Shown here: in pieces, positions 8,993 through 17,490 of the stretch | Layout: each line of letters starts with the position of its first letter | How positions within the stretch are numbered: the first letter of the stretch is position 1 | Source: GCA-2687025 sp964473525 | GTDB lineage: Bacteria; Poribacteria; WGA-4E; GCA-2687025 | DNA length: 64,000 nt | Reading direction: 5' to 3' | Assembly: GCA_964473525.1 (NCBI GenBank) | Contig: CAYYPK010000007.1 | Location: forward strand, 124,001-188,000 | Program-made: the position numbers and the translations under genes | The notes under the pieces: generated by a model | Databases searched by the model: none | What the model was told of the DNA's origin: nothing | Seen by the model: only the letters and a program-made list of their open reading frames with translations

Positions 8993-9600
8993 CAAGTTAC
9001 CTCGTTGCGTGCTTCGAGCGCCTGGCTGAGGGTCACTTCGTCTACGTAGTCCAGATCGCTCCCGATGGGCACCCCGTAGGCGATCTGCGTCACGCGGACA
9101 TCGAGAGTGGTGAGGTGTCCCAGCATGAAAGTCACCGTCGCGTTGCCTTCCACGCTCGGGCTTAGCGCGAAGATGACCTCGGTCACTTCACTGTCGTGCA
9201 GGCGATCCAGAAGCTCCGGGATGCGCAGGTCTTCGGGTCGCACGTGATTGAGCGCCGACAGCAGTCCGCCTAGCACGTGGTACATGCCGTTGTACGTGCC
9301 AGTGCGCTCGAAGATCGGCACGTCGTCCGCGTCCTCGACGACGCAGATGACCTTGTGGTCGCGCTGTGGATGCTCGCAGATGCGGCACGGGTCGTCATGC
9401 AGTTCCGTAATGCTTCCGCAGATGGAGCAGTTCGTCAGCCGCTCGTGGATGCCACCGATGGCGTCACCCAGTCGCCGGGCGTCCTCGGCAGGCTCCTTGA
9501 GGATGTGAAACGCCAGGCGCTGCGCCGTCTTAGGCCCGACGCCGGGCAGCTTCTGGAGTTCCGTGAGCATCCGCATGAGGGAGTCGGGAAAGTAGCGCAT
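8992..9600 (-). CDS. recR: Recombination mediator RecR
   Basis: The ATG at 9600 (MRYFPDSLMRMLTEL) gives 202 residues, typical of RecR (about 200). Seen in order: the helix-hairpin-helix LQKLPGVGPKTAQRLAFHIL; the four-cysteine zinc finger CSICGSITELHDDPCRIC; and the Toprim domain (VICVVEDADDVPIFERTGTYNGMYHVLGG) with FALSPSVEGNATVTFM. The protein acts with RecO and RecF to load RecA on gapped DNA. dnaX and ybaB, the usual upstream neighbours, are not present here; 200 bases upstream the divergent PocR kinase gene begins. Confidence 0.96.
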   Translation of the reverse strand: MRYFPDSLMRMLTELQKLPGVGPKTAQRLAFHILKEPAEDARRLGDAIGGIHERLTNCSICGSITELHDDPCRICEHPQRDHKVICVVEDADDVPIFERTGTYNGMYHVLGGLLSALNHVRPEDLRIPELLDRLHDSEVTEVIFALSPSVEGNATVTFMLGHLTTLDVRVTQIAYGVPIGSDLDYVDEVTLSQALEARNEVT

Positions 9601-9804
9601 GGGTCGCCTTCGAGTGTTTGGTCGTCCGAGGGCAATGATACTGACGGCGGCCCGGGCCGACAAACGTCGCCGCCGTCAAGTACGACCTCCACGTTCGACA
9701 GTCCACTGCGTAAGCAGGCAACCGAGTTCTCCTCTCAAATCACGCTTGTGCGAAGAGCGCCATTACGATAGCTTACTCGCGGATATCTAGGAAAGGTTCT
9801 GAAC

Positions 9805-11646
9805 GTGTCCTTCAGCTTCAGGGATTTCGAGGCCGCTCACCGCCCGCAGCGTGTTGTCGATGTGGTCCCGCACGAGCTTCTCATCGAACTCCTCCAGAGC
9901 CACCACTTCCGCACTGGCGCAGGTGTGGTACTCCTGCACGATGACTACGAGAAGCCGGGCGAATGGGGCCGCGTAGACCCGTTCGACGACAAAGACCAGG
10001 ATCGGCAGGAGAGCGACCCACCCCTCTCCAAGCACTGGAACCCTTTCTGCGCATTCCTCCGCAAGGATCCCAAGCTCGACAAGCAGTGCAAGGACTGCGA
10101 TGTGAAGGCGGCTAGCGATCGACGCGACCGCCCGGACGCGGCGCGCGAGACGCATCGCTGCCATATGGGCCTGGAGGATATGTCGTTCCCCGTCATGATT
10201 GGAGGAAAGGTGAGGGGTGTCCTTCTCGCTGGCCAGATGATCCAGGACGACCAGAAGGCCAAGGATGTCATATGCGAGCTAGTGGACAGGAAAGCCGACC
10301 CCGAGCAACGATGCGAGTTGCGCCGCTTGGTGGCGAAGGAGGCCATCAAGCCGGACGAATACGACAGGCGCCAAGAGGCGTTCGGCCGCTTCGGAGTCGC
10401 GGTGCAGAGCACGGTGGATGCCCTGCGCAGCGCGCGAATCGAGACTGAAATGTCCCGGGCCACTGTATTGACCACCAAGCGCCTGTCGCAACTACGTAGA
10501 GAAGACCGGATTGGCGGGTTCTGGCACGGAGTCTCTGAGGTGAGCAGCGCACTTGCGGCGCTGCTGGATCTTCGCGTCGTCGTACTTGCCCGTGAGGTGG
10601 CGTCATACGCCGTGTGGGCAGACACCCACGCAGACCCCGAGCGGGGACAGCACGTCGAGCACGAGCATGTACCAGAGACTACAGACGGCGCGCTGAAGCC
10701 CTTGCCTTTGCGGGACGGACAGAATATCGGAGCTTGGGCGGCAATCGCCCCTGATGGCGCACCCGTGCGGGTGCTCCGCACCGACGTGTCTGCAGGAGGC
10801 GTTGTGCACACCTCATTCGTAGTCGCCCTAGTCGGAGACCTTCGTGAAGGGCTCGCCGAATTCGCCGCGTCGATTTGCCTAGCCCTCATGGAACAGATCA
10901 CGGGAGACTATGTCGTCCAGGCCCTGCGGGAACAGCGCGACAACTTCATGACAAACGTGAGCTTCGCCGGCCACCTGATCCGGACACCCGCCATGGAATT
11001 GCTCTACGCACTACATCGACTCACCCCGGCGGTGGAAGCAGCAGAGGAGGACGATGGTCCGTTGGACAAGGCGGAGGCAGCCGTGAACCAGATATTGTTC
11101 GATGCGGCGATGCTCGAGCGAGAGCCCTTGGTGCCGAAGAGCTTCAACATCGAACTCCTGATGCATGACGTGCGCTACGGATTCGAATATCAGGCCAACA
11201 ATAAAGGCATAGAGATTGATATAGAGTCATATGGAGGAGGGGATCTGTGGGTCGACGCAAATCGTGCGCATGTACGTAACATCATGACCCTTTTAATGGA
11301 CAATGCGATCAAGTATTCTTATCGAAACCACAGGGTACGAGTGTGGTTCCGAGAGGAACGTGAGATGGCCATCGTGTCCATACAGAACTACGGCGTTGGG
11401 TTCCCGGCCGAAGATTACCAACGCTACTTCCAGATCGGAGAGCGGGCCGAAGTCGAGGATGAGGGTGTCCGTCGCCCGGGGTCGGGGTTCGGCCTACCAC
11501 ACGTGGCGGCATTGGTGAAAGGACAGAACGGACGCGTCGGCATACACAGCGTCCCTCCGGACGAGAACGCATCCCAAGCCGACCCAAGCCGGCACCTCAT
11601 TACTGCGATGATTGGGCTGCCTCTGATGCGGACCCACGGTACCTAG
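9805..11646 (+). CDS. PocR-domain histidine kinase
   Basis: The start is GTG with AGGAAAGG upstream. Residues about 20-185 are a PocR ligand-binding domain, with conserved Cys82, Cys95, Cys98, Cys119 and His120 (NPFCAFLRK, DKQCKDCD, RCHMGLEDMSFPVMIGGK, GVLLAGQ). A middle region of about 150 residues has no clear match. A phospho-acceptor-like helix carries GHLIRTPAMEL (His390), and the ATPase domain has N box LLMDNAIKYS and G2 PGSGFGLPHV. The G1 box reads NYGVGF, with Asn where Asp is usual. No membrane segment is seen, so it is cytoplasmic. PocR domains sense small organic molecules in known cases; the ligand here is unknown. It is followed after 15 bases by a receiver gene and then an HD-domain gene, apparently one operon. 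Confidence 0.85.
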   Translation: MSFSFRDFEAAHRPQRVVDVVPHELLIELLQSHHFRTGAGVVLLHDDYEKPGEWGRVDPFDDKDQDRQESDPPLSKHWNPFCAFLRKDPKLDKQCKDCDVKAASDRRDRPDAARETHRCHMGLEDMSFPVMIGGKVRGVLLAGQMIQDDQKAKDVICELVDRKADPEQRCELRRLVAKEAIKPDEYDRRQEAFGRFGVAVQSTVDALRSARIETEMSRATVLTTKRLSQLRREDRIGGFWHGVSEVSSALAALLDLRVVVLAREVASYAVWADTHADPERGQHVEHEHVPETTDGALKPLPLRDGQNIGAWAAIAPDGAPVRVLRTDVSAGGVVHTSFVVALVGDLREGLAEFAASICLALMEQITGDYVVQALREQRDNFMTNVSFAGHLIRTPAMELLYALHRLTPAVEAAEEDDGPLDKAEAAVNQILFDAAMLEREPLVPKSFNIELLMHDVRYGFEYQANNKGIEIDIESYGGGDLWVDANRAHVRNIMTLLMDNAIKYSYRNHRVRVWFREEREMAIVSIQNYGVGFPAEDYQRYFQIGERAEVEDEGVRRPGSGFGLPHVAALVKGQNGRVGIHSVPPDENASQADPSRHLITAMIGLPLMRTHGT

Positions 11647-11661
11647 TAGGGTAGATGTACG

Positions 11662-12201
11662 ATGTGTAAAGGTTACCTACTCGTGATCGACGACAACCCG
11701 GCGCTGGTTGAGGGCATCGCGGCCGACGGCCGCGCGCTGGGGTGGGCCGTGGATCCACAACGGACTTCGCAAGGCGGGACGGAAGCTCTGGTCAGATGGG
11801 AACGCCAGGATCATGGGCGCCCCAATGTGCTCATGCTGGATCTCATGATACCGCTCCGCGAGGAAGATCTCGAGCCCCTGGACAAGCTGCGGAAGGAACG
11901 CGTGGAGCTGATGGCCCAGAGCCTGGAGCGGGGTCTCAACCGGGGAGACACATCGGCTGTCGACAAGGTCGCAGAGAGAGTGATTGGCATCGATGCTGAG
12001 GTAGCACAGTTGGTCAAGTACGATGCAGGCGTCAAGTTCCTAGAGAAACACCGCGAGACCTTCGAATCCGACTGGCATGTGGTCGTCTTCACCGCGCGCG
12101 ACATATCAGCCTCGACCTTCGAGTTGCCTGGTCTGATCGCCCTTCGGAAGCCGGTGTTCCCGGACGTGCTCATTGATATCCTAGTGGGGCAGGAGCGCTA
12201 G
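11662..12201 (+). CDS. Receiver-domain protein with a large internal insertion
   Basis: This 179-residue protein is a CheY-like receiver and nothing else. The acidic pair (VIDDN, Asp10/Asp11), the phospho-acceptor Asp60 (LMLDLMIP), Thr144 (VVVFTARD) and Lys163 (LRKPV) are all in place. Between the acceptor Asp60 and the Thr144 strand lies about 80 residues instead of the usual 25-30. The extra part (about 66-125) is charged and predicted helical (REEDLEPLDKLRKERVELMAQ). The insertion may be a docking surface for the neighbouring kinase or the HD protein. There is no DNA-binding domain. It ends one base before the HD gene starts. Confidence 0.82.
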   Translation: MCKGYLLVIDDNPALVEGIAADGRALGWAVDPQRTSQGGTEALVRWERQDHGRPNVLMLDLMIPLREEDLEPLDKLRKERVELMAQSLERGLNRGDTSAVDKVAERVIGIDAEVAQLVKYDAGVKFLEKHRETFESDWHVVVFTARDISASTFELPGLIALRKPVFPDVLIDILVGQER

Positions 12202-12202
12202 C

Positions 12203-14731
12203 GTGAGACAGGCCATGTTACGCGCGCTTAGCCGGCTACGTTCAGGCATACGCGAGGGTGAATACCGCTGTATGTACTCGTTCCTCCGCCAGCTAGTCGC
12301 CATGAGCGAAGCGAAATGTGTCGGGGCCGTGCGGTATACGACGACGACAGGCCGCGTTGATGTGTTAGCGGAAGCCCCACTGCCAGCGTGCGACGATGGG
12401 CGCGCGCGCGCATCCATGGAATGCGTCCGACCCGGACTCGAGGACGTTCTTGGTGTTGAGAGCCGCTGGCAGAGGCCATATCTGTGGGACATGGTCCCAC
12501 GTAGCGGGCCGCGTGGCGAAGACGAGGAAGAGGCATCAGTGCTGATCGGCCGCACTGGGGTCTCTTGGCCCTGGGTAGCGGACAAGCAAGGCGGCCCTCC
12601 GGGCGTTTATAACTACCTGGTGTTCGTAGACTCGGACATCCTTGTACCGCGTGGGCGGAACACCGAAGACGAATCGGAACGCTCCACGGAATACGTCCAG
12701 GACTTCATGTACGGGGACTACGTCAAGGAGTTCGTCACCGCTGCAAGGCTTTGGTTCGATTGGGCGTCCGAGCACCAGGCAGGCGTTCGCGCGCTGCTGA
12801 AAGACGGTGACAGCACGCACGAAGCGTTCATGGAGCAGCTATCGAGCAAGCATGTGTTGCCAATTGCCGTCGATGAATTCGCGGAGTTCCTCAGCGGATA
12901 CTGCTCGGCATCTGCCGCCTCTAGGGTGTCGATGCCGGCCAGAATAGACGGTTTGGCCAAGATCACCGAGACATTCTGCCCTTCCGGCGAGTGCGGATGC
13001 TTCGGGGCATCCGGCGGGCGCGTAGGCGACGAAGACGGTTGCCCGCGGCTCTGCCATGCTACCGTCGACCGCCTACCGCGCCTCCACGTGCTAGGGCGTC
13101 TTGCCACGTGGGAAACTAGGTTTTGGGAGAACAATCGGAGTACGCACTGGGCCACCGACGAATGGCGGGCATGGCGTAAGCAAGGTTTGGAGGCACTGAA
13201 GGAGGCGGTGCAGTTCCTGTATGCCGACGTGGACTTCGCCGCCGCGAACAACTGGACGCTGCTACGTGCATTTACCGCCTACGCCATCGAGCGGCTCATC
13301 GTTGATGACGAGCACATCTCTGCCTGGACCCAGGGCGAACCACATGCGAGTACCCTGGAGTGTCCAGCGAAGCTCGCGGTGCTCGCCCGGATGCTCCTAA
13401 CAAGCCCAAAGTGGACGGTAGAGACGATAGAGGCCCTAACAACCGTACTCGCCGAGTATGGCTACCGCGTGCTCAAGATCCCACGGCGCCTGGACATCGT
13501 CTCCCACCTGCGCCAGTCGATGCGCAGCGAGCCGGCGCTTCATGTACTGAAACCCTATTACCGAGATCACTTCTTCCATGCGATAGAAGTGTGTCTCCTT
13601 GGACACGCGTTGTTGCTGAGCCATGTTCGCCAGCGAAGCGTACCAGATCCCGACGACGAACTGGTCGCACACCTGGCGGACAAGCGTCGTACGAGCAGAA
13701 TAGCATTGCTTCGCCAATGGTGGGTCGCAGCGCTCCTGCACGACACGGGCTATGGCGTTGAAACTCTCAAGGGTGCCCTCACGTTGATGGACTTCTTTGC
13801 TGCGCATCCTGCTGTTGACTCGTTCACGAGTGGAGTCCGGCACGGTGTTAGCAAGCTCGGAACAGCGTTCAACAGCTATCCAGATCTGGAGGACGAGACG
13901 GGCCGAGGACACGACCACGGCGTGGTCATGGCGCACTATCTCAACACAGTCATCGCGAAGCTGGGTGCGGTGTATAGCGATGATTACACACTAGCCGCCC
14001 GCGCGATCGCGTTCCACAACTCCCGCCTACCAGCCGTGGATGGCAAGAGCGACCCACTCGCCGCGCTGCTCATCGTGTGTGACAGCTTGCAGGAGTGGAG
14101 ACGCGCTCACTTGGGCTTTGGCCGCGCGTCAGCCACGATACTTACGCGGATAATGGGAGCCGGCGAGGCTCCAGGTGGGGAGACGTTCGGGCCTGTTGAC
14201 ACATTCGGGTTCGGTATATCACCTCGCACCAACCCAGCGCGTTCGGCGGCGGGGTTCTGCTGGGATTCCGACAGTGTGCTTACAGTGGACCTTACCTACG
14301 CCGATTCCATCAACGAGAACTCAGGCGTGTTCTTTCTGTGGCTGGATGCAACATACAACCTCCAGCGCGTGGACCTGACCGAGCTAGACCTTGATGTCCA
14401 GATCCGCTATCGAACACCGAAGCCGAAAGGCCGGCGTAGACAGTACGACCGGCTACAGGACTGCGTCAGGGAAGTGCCGATCCTGTTCATGGATCGTTGG
14501 TTGGATCTGGCGCGGAACGGTCAGCCGGGCTCAGCGGTCTGGTATGACTACGACGAGCCTTCGCAGACCGAGACGCTCACATTGAGCGTGAAGGAGCTCA
14601 ACGTAGAGAACCGCCGCGAGCCGGTCCTAGGTGGAACTATCGGCGACTTCTACGAGGCGCTGCGTGAGTGGCCAGGTTACTTCGACGATCGTAACTCCAC
14701 CGAGGACTCGGGCGTGCGGCGCGTAATATGA
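12203..14731 (+). CDS. Large HD-domain protein with Cys-rich segment, output partner of the upstream two-component pair
   Basis: The GTG start lies one base after the receiver stop, which argues for coupled translation. The 842-residue protein is soluble. About residues 258-286 hold a cysteine cluster (CPSGECGCFG and, 17 residues on, CPRLCH), perhaps a metal or Fe-S site. Residues about 450-630 form an HD-type metal phosphohydrolase: YYRDHFFHAIEV (His456, His459), LLHDTGYG (His513-Asp514), RGHDHGVVMAHYL (His570), AFHNSRLP (His605) and VCDSLQEW (Asp627). N- and C-terminal thirds are unrecognised. It lacks the HD-GYP signature, so cyclic-di-GMP hydrolysis is not implied. The substrate may be a nucleotide, but this is inference. 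Confidence 0.75.
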   Translation: MRQAMLRALSRLRSGIREGEYRCMYSFLRQLVAMSEAKCVGAVRYTTTTGRVDVLAEAPLPACDDGRARASMECVRPGLEDVLGVESRWQRPYLWDMVPRSGPRGEDEEEASVLIGRTGVSWPWVADKQGGPPGVYNYLVFVDSDILVPRGRNTEDESERSTEYVQDFMYGDYVKEFVTAARLWFDWASEHQAGVRALLKDGDSTHEAFMEQLSSKHVLPIAVDEFAEFLSGYCSASAASRVSMPARIDGLAKITETFCPSGECGCFGASGGRVGDEDGCPRLCHATVDRLPRLHVLGRLATWETRFWENNRSTHWATDEWRAWRKQGLEALKEAVQFLYADVDFAAANNWTLLRAFTAYAIERLIVDDEHISAWTQGEPHASTLECPAKLAVLARMLLTSPKWTVETIEALTTVLAEYGYRVLKIPRRLDIVSHLRQSMRSEPALHVLKPYYRDHFFHAIEVCLLGHALLLSHVRQRSVPDPDDELVAHLADKRRTSRIALLRQWWVAALLHDTGYGVETLKGALTLMDFFAAHPAVDSFTSGVRHGVSKLGTAFNSYPDLEDETGRGHDHGVVMAHYLNTVIAKLGAVYSDDYTLAARAIAFHNSRLPAVDGKSDPLAALLIVCDSLQEWRRAHLGFGRASATILTRIMGAGEAPGGETFGPVDTFGFGISPRTNPARSAAGFCWDSDSVLTVDLTYADSINENSGVFFLWLDATYNLQRVDLTELDLDVQIRYRTPKPKGRRRQYDRLQDCVREVPILFMDRWLDLARNGQPGSAVWYDYDEPSQTETLTLSVKELNVENRREPVLGGTIGDFYEALREWPGYFDDRNSTEDSGVRRVI

Positions 14732-14790
14732 CGCAGGTACGGTCCATTCGGCCCTCGCCCTGGCATTCGCCAGCCGGTAGCAGTCGAACA

Positions 14791-15726
14791 CTATGTTGGC
14801 GCCGCCGTATCGTACGCATCCTCAATCGTCTTCACGAGCAGCGCCATCGTCTCGTTGTACGGCGTGGGGATGCCCAATTCAGCGCCCATCGCCGAGACGG
14901 CGCCGTTGATGACGTCGATCTCCGTCCGCCGCTTGCCCTCGACATCCTGCAGCATGGACGCCTTGCCGCCGACCGCCCGCGTCAGGATGTCTGTGATGGT
15001 CGTCCAGCGCTCGTCGAAATCGAGTGGGATGCCCTGCGCGTTCGCGATGGCGACCGCCTCGGTGAGTATCTCGCGCATGAGTTCGCGCACGTTCGCGTCG
15101 GCGATGAGCTCGTCGGCGGTGAACCGCAGGACTGCGGATGTGGGCAGCGTGCAGACGTTGAGCGCCAGCTTCGACCATATCTCTTGGAGGACATCGCTCG
15201 TCGCCTCCGCTGCCAGGCCGGCGTCGTCCAGAGCGTCCGCGATCCGGGTGACACGTTCCGACACTCCCCCAGCGAGCTCCCCTAGAAACGTCACCCCTGT
15301 GCCCGTGTGTTGGACGTGGGCAGGGCCGAGGACGGTAGCGCTGTTGTAGCTGACCCCGACCGCGACGCGCTCGGACCCAACGATATCGGCGATGCGGGCC
15401 GCGTTTCCCCATCCGTTCTGTAGGGAGAGCGCGACCGTATGGTCCCCGACCATGGGGAGAGCAGAACGCACGGCTTGCTCCGTGTGGTAGCACTTCACGA
15501 AGACGACCACCACGTCGACGACGTCGACAGATGCGGGGTCCGTCGTAGCGGGAACGCGGATCGTCTCAGACCCTTCGGCCGCGTCGACGCGCATTCCCTC
15601 GCGGTTCACACGGTCTACGGCGTCGGCGTTCACGTCTACGAGGGTGACGTCGTGTTCGGCCTTCGCCAAGCGGGCGCCATACAGGCCTCCCATCGCCCCC
15701 GTGCCGCCTAGTATGCCAACGCGCAT
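14791..15726 (-). CDS. Ketopantoate reductase family (PanE/ApbA-like) NAD(P)-dependent dehydrogenase
   Basis: The ATG at 15726 has GGGAG eight bases upstream and gives 311 residues. The N-terminal Rossmann motif is GGTGAMGGLYGARLA; the family-specific parts KCYHTEQA, LQNGWGN, WSKLALNVCTLPTSAVL and SMLQDVEGKRRTEID match the PanE fold, including the catalytic Lys of WSKL and the substrate-contact Glu/Asp region near the end. It would reduce 2-dehydropantoate or a similar 2-keto acid. Its neighbours (an epimerase and a HEAT protein) are not pantothenate genes, so a role in coenzyme A synthesis is not assured. It is the last gene of a three-gene minus-strand unit. Confidence 0.85.
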   Translation of the reverse strand: MRVGILGGTGAMGGLYGARLAKAEHDVTLVDVNADAVDRVNREGMRVDAAEGSETIRVPATTDPASVDVVDVVVVFVKCYHTEQAVRSALPMVGDHTVALSLQNGWGNAARIADIVGSERVAVGVSYNSATVLGPAHVQHTGTGVTFLGELAGGVSERVTRIADALDDAGLAAEATSDVLQEIWSKLALNVCTLPTSAVLRFTADELIADANVRELMREILTEAVAIANAQGIPLDFDERWTTITDILTRAVGGKASMLQDVEGKRRTEIDVINGAVSAMGAELGIPTPYNETMALLVKTIEDAYDTAAPT

Positions 15727-15748
15727 CGACGTCTCCCAGTGAGGCCGC

Positions 15749-16768
15749 TCAGTCATCCAGGCCCGATAGCGCATCGCCCATGCCAACGCCTAGTTGTTCC
15801 CACGCCGCTATCACGCGGTCGTCGTAGGGGTCGTCGTCGCTGTTCGCGATCGTCCCATGCTCTTCAAGCCAGCGGTAGATGCGGGCGACCCCCTTACGGA
15901 AGGGAATCGTGTATTTGAACTCGAGGTCAGCCCGAGCTGCGGTGTTGTCGAAGATGTTGTTGTACTGGAAGTTGATGGCACAGATATGCGCCCTCTTGGC
16001 GACGCGGTCCAGCAATTCCGTGGGGATATGCACGAGCGTCGGCTTGGGCGCGCCGATAGCCTCGGCAATGGCCTCGTGGTATTGGTTCCACGTGAGCCAC
16101 TCCTCGCCGGTCACGTGGTAGCTCTTGTCGAACGTGGACTCGGCTCCGGCGGCGTGTACGAATGTTCGAGCGACATCGCCCCGATGGCACGAGCCCCACA
16201 GCGAGCTACCGTCGCCGTGTACGACGATCGGCTTCCCCTTGCGTATGCGGTCCAGGTGCGTTGATGACTCGCCAAAGCTGTGGATCATCGCTCTGCCCTC
16301 GCCGTACGTGTAGGCAGGACGGATGACCGTTGTCGGCAGCCCGGTTCGCTCCGCGTTGTCGGTAAGGAGCGCCTCTATCACCGCTTTGTGCCGTGCATAG
16401 TGCCACGGCGGCGGCGCGTGCGGTTCCTCCTCGGTGATGGGGTAGCGAGACGCCGGCTTCGCGTACACGTCCACCGTGCTGCACACGATCAGGTGACCCG
16501 TCTTGCCCTCGACGGCGCGTACAAGGCTGCGCGCCTCGTCGGGATGGAAGCAGATCATGTCAATGATGCAGTCGTACGAATCGCCCTGCTGGATCTGTCG
16601 CTCGAACGCGGCGTAGTCCTTGCGGTCTCCGGTGATCTGAGAGACGCCATCTGGCGTTGCGGCCGCCTTGCCCCGGTTGTAGTGCGTGACCTCATCGCCC
16701 CGCGCCAAGAAATCGGACGCCATAGGGGTGCTGATGAGGCCGGTGCCTCCGATAATGAGAACCTTCAT
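15749..16768 (-). CDS. NAD-dependent epimerase/dehydratase (extended SDR)
   Basis: The start is the ATG at 16768 and the length is 339 residues. The Rossmann motif is IIGGTGLISTPMASDFLARG; the SDR active-site pattern is displayed as STVDVYAKP (Ser/Thr) and HYARHKAVIEALL (Tyr-x3-Lys). RPAYTYGEGRAMIHSF and VHGDGSSLWGSCHRGDVAR are typical of the sugar-nucleotide or isoflavone-reductase-like subgroup that is common in Poribacteria-type genomes. The substrate is not known. Spacing of 21-22 bases on each side places it in one operon with the HEAT protein and the PanE-like enzyme. Confidence 0.86.
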   Translation of the reverse strand: MKVLIIGGTGLISTPMASDFLARGDEVTHYNRGKAAATPDGVSQITGDRKDYAAFERQIQQGDSYDCIIDMICFHPDEARSLVRAVEGKTGHLIVCSTVDVYAKPASRYPITEEEPHAPPPWHYARHKAVIEALLTDNAERTGLPTTVIRPAYTYGEGRAMIHSFGESSTHLDRIRKGKPIVVHGDGSSLWGSCHRGDVARTFVHAAGAESTFDKSYHVTGEEWLTWNQYHEAIAEAIGAPKPTLVHIPTELLDRVAKRAHICAINFQYNNIFDNTAARADLEFKYTIPFRKGVARIYRWLEEHGTIANSDDDPYDDRVIAAWEQLGVGMGDALSGLDD

Positions 16769-16789
16769 GGCGCTCCTGCTTCGTTGCCG

Positions 16790-17128
16790 CTAGAGGACGT
16801 TGATCTTACCGGTGCGCCGGTAGTGCGCGATGAGGTTCCGGGCGCGTCGCCTGAGCTTCTTGTCGTCGTCGTGTTCCAACTTACGTATGGCTCCGACAAC
16901 GTCGTCCTCGCGGCGCTTCGGCGAGCCGTCGCCGAGCGTGTGGAAGACGGCGCCTCGCACCTTAACGTTGTCGTCCTCGACCATCTCGATGATGCGGTCC
17001 CACGCGCGGTCGTAGTCAGCCTTCAATTGGCACGGGCACAACTCATGAAGCGCCTCAACGCGCACCTTGGGATCTGGGTCGTGGGTCAGGGCTATCAGTT
17101 CGTCCAGCATGGCGTCGGGTAGGGCCAT
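16790..17128 (-). CDS. Small HEAT-repeat protein
   Basis: This 112-residue protein is made of HEAT/PBS-lyase-type repeats: DPDPKVRVEALHELCPC, DDNVKVRGAVFHTLGDGS and HDDDKKLRRRARNLIAHY each fit the helix-turn-helix repeat with the D-x-x-V-R core. Such proteins are protein-binding scaffolds. It has no signal peptide and should be cytoplasmic. It heads a minus-strand unit with the epimerase 21 bases downstream. Confidence 0.8.
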   Translation of the reverse strand: MALPDAMLDELIALTHDPDPKVRVEALHELCPCQLKADYDRAWDRIIEMVEDDNVKVRGAVFHTLGDGSPKRREDDVVGAIRKLEHDDDKKLRRRARNLIAHYRRTGKINVL

Positions 17129-17490
17129 GGCTCTGCCTCCTCGTCAACGCGATTCGGCCTTCCCGCAACGCAGGCTGCGCGCGTCGTCAGGCAGGCGCGT
17201 ACATTCTACGTGCAAGCCATGGCACACGGAAGGCGCGAGATTTCGCTCTCCTTTCCGTGCGGCGCGCCTCTAGTAGGGCGAGGCACGGGAGCTGCGACGT
17301 GAGCAACGGTCTGTGGTCAGGGCGTAGCGACGCTGAGCTCGTCGGCCCAACTCTCTCGGGAGAGGCTGGAGCCTTTGGCGAGGTCTCCAGGCGCTATCGC
17401 TGACGCGATGCGCGACTTCGTGTGAGAACAGACGCAGCCCGCACGGGAACACGCCAACGCGCGGAGCCGGTAGTTGGCGTAGGGATCCGT
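17129..17490. other. Intergenic stretch, no gene seen
   Basis: About 360 bases between the cheR stop and the HEAT gene start. The small open frames have no coding character. A short hairpin (CTCTC-TCGG-GAGAG, near 17356-17369) lies about 120 bases beyond the cheR stop but has no T-run, so it is not called a terminator. The promoter of the HEAT-epimerase-PanE unit would lie upstream of 17128, yet no clear consensus was recognised. Confidence 0.5.
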
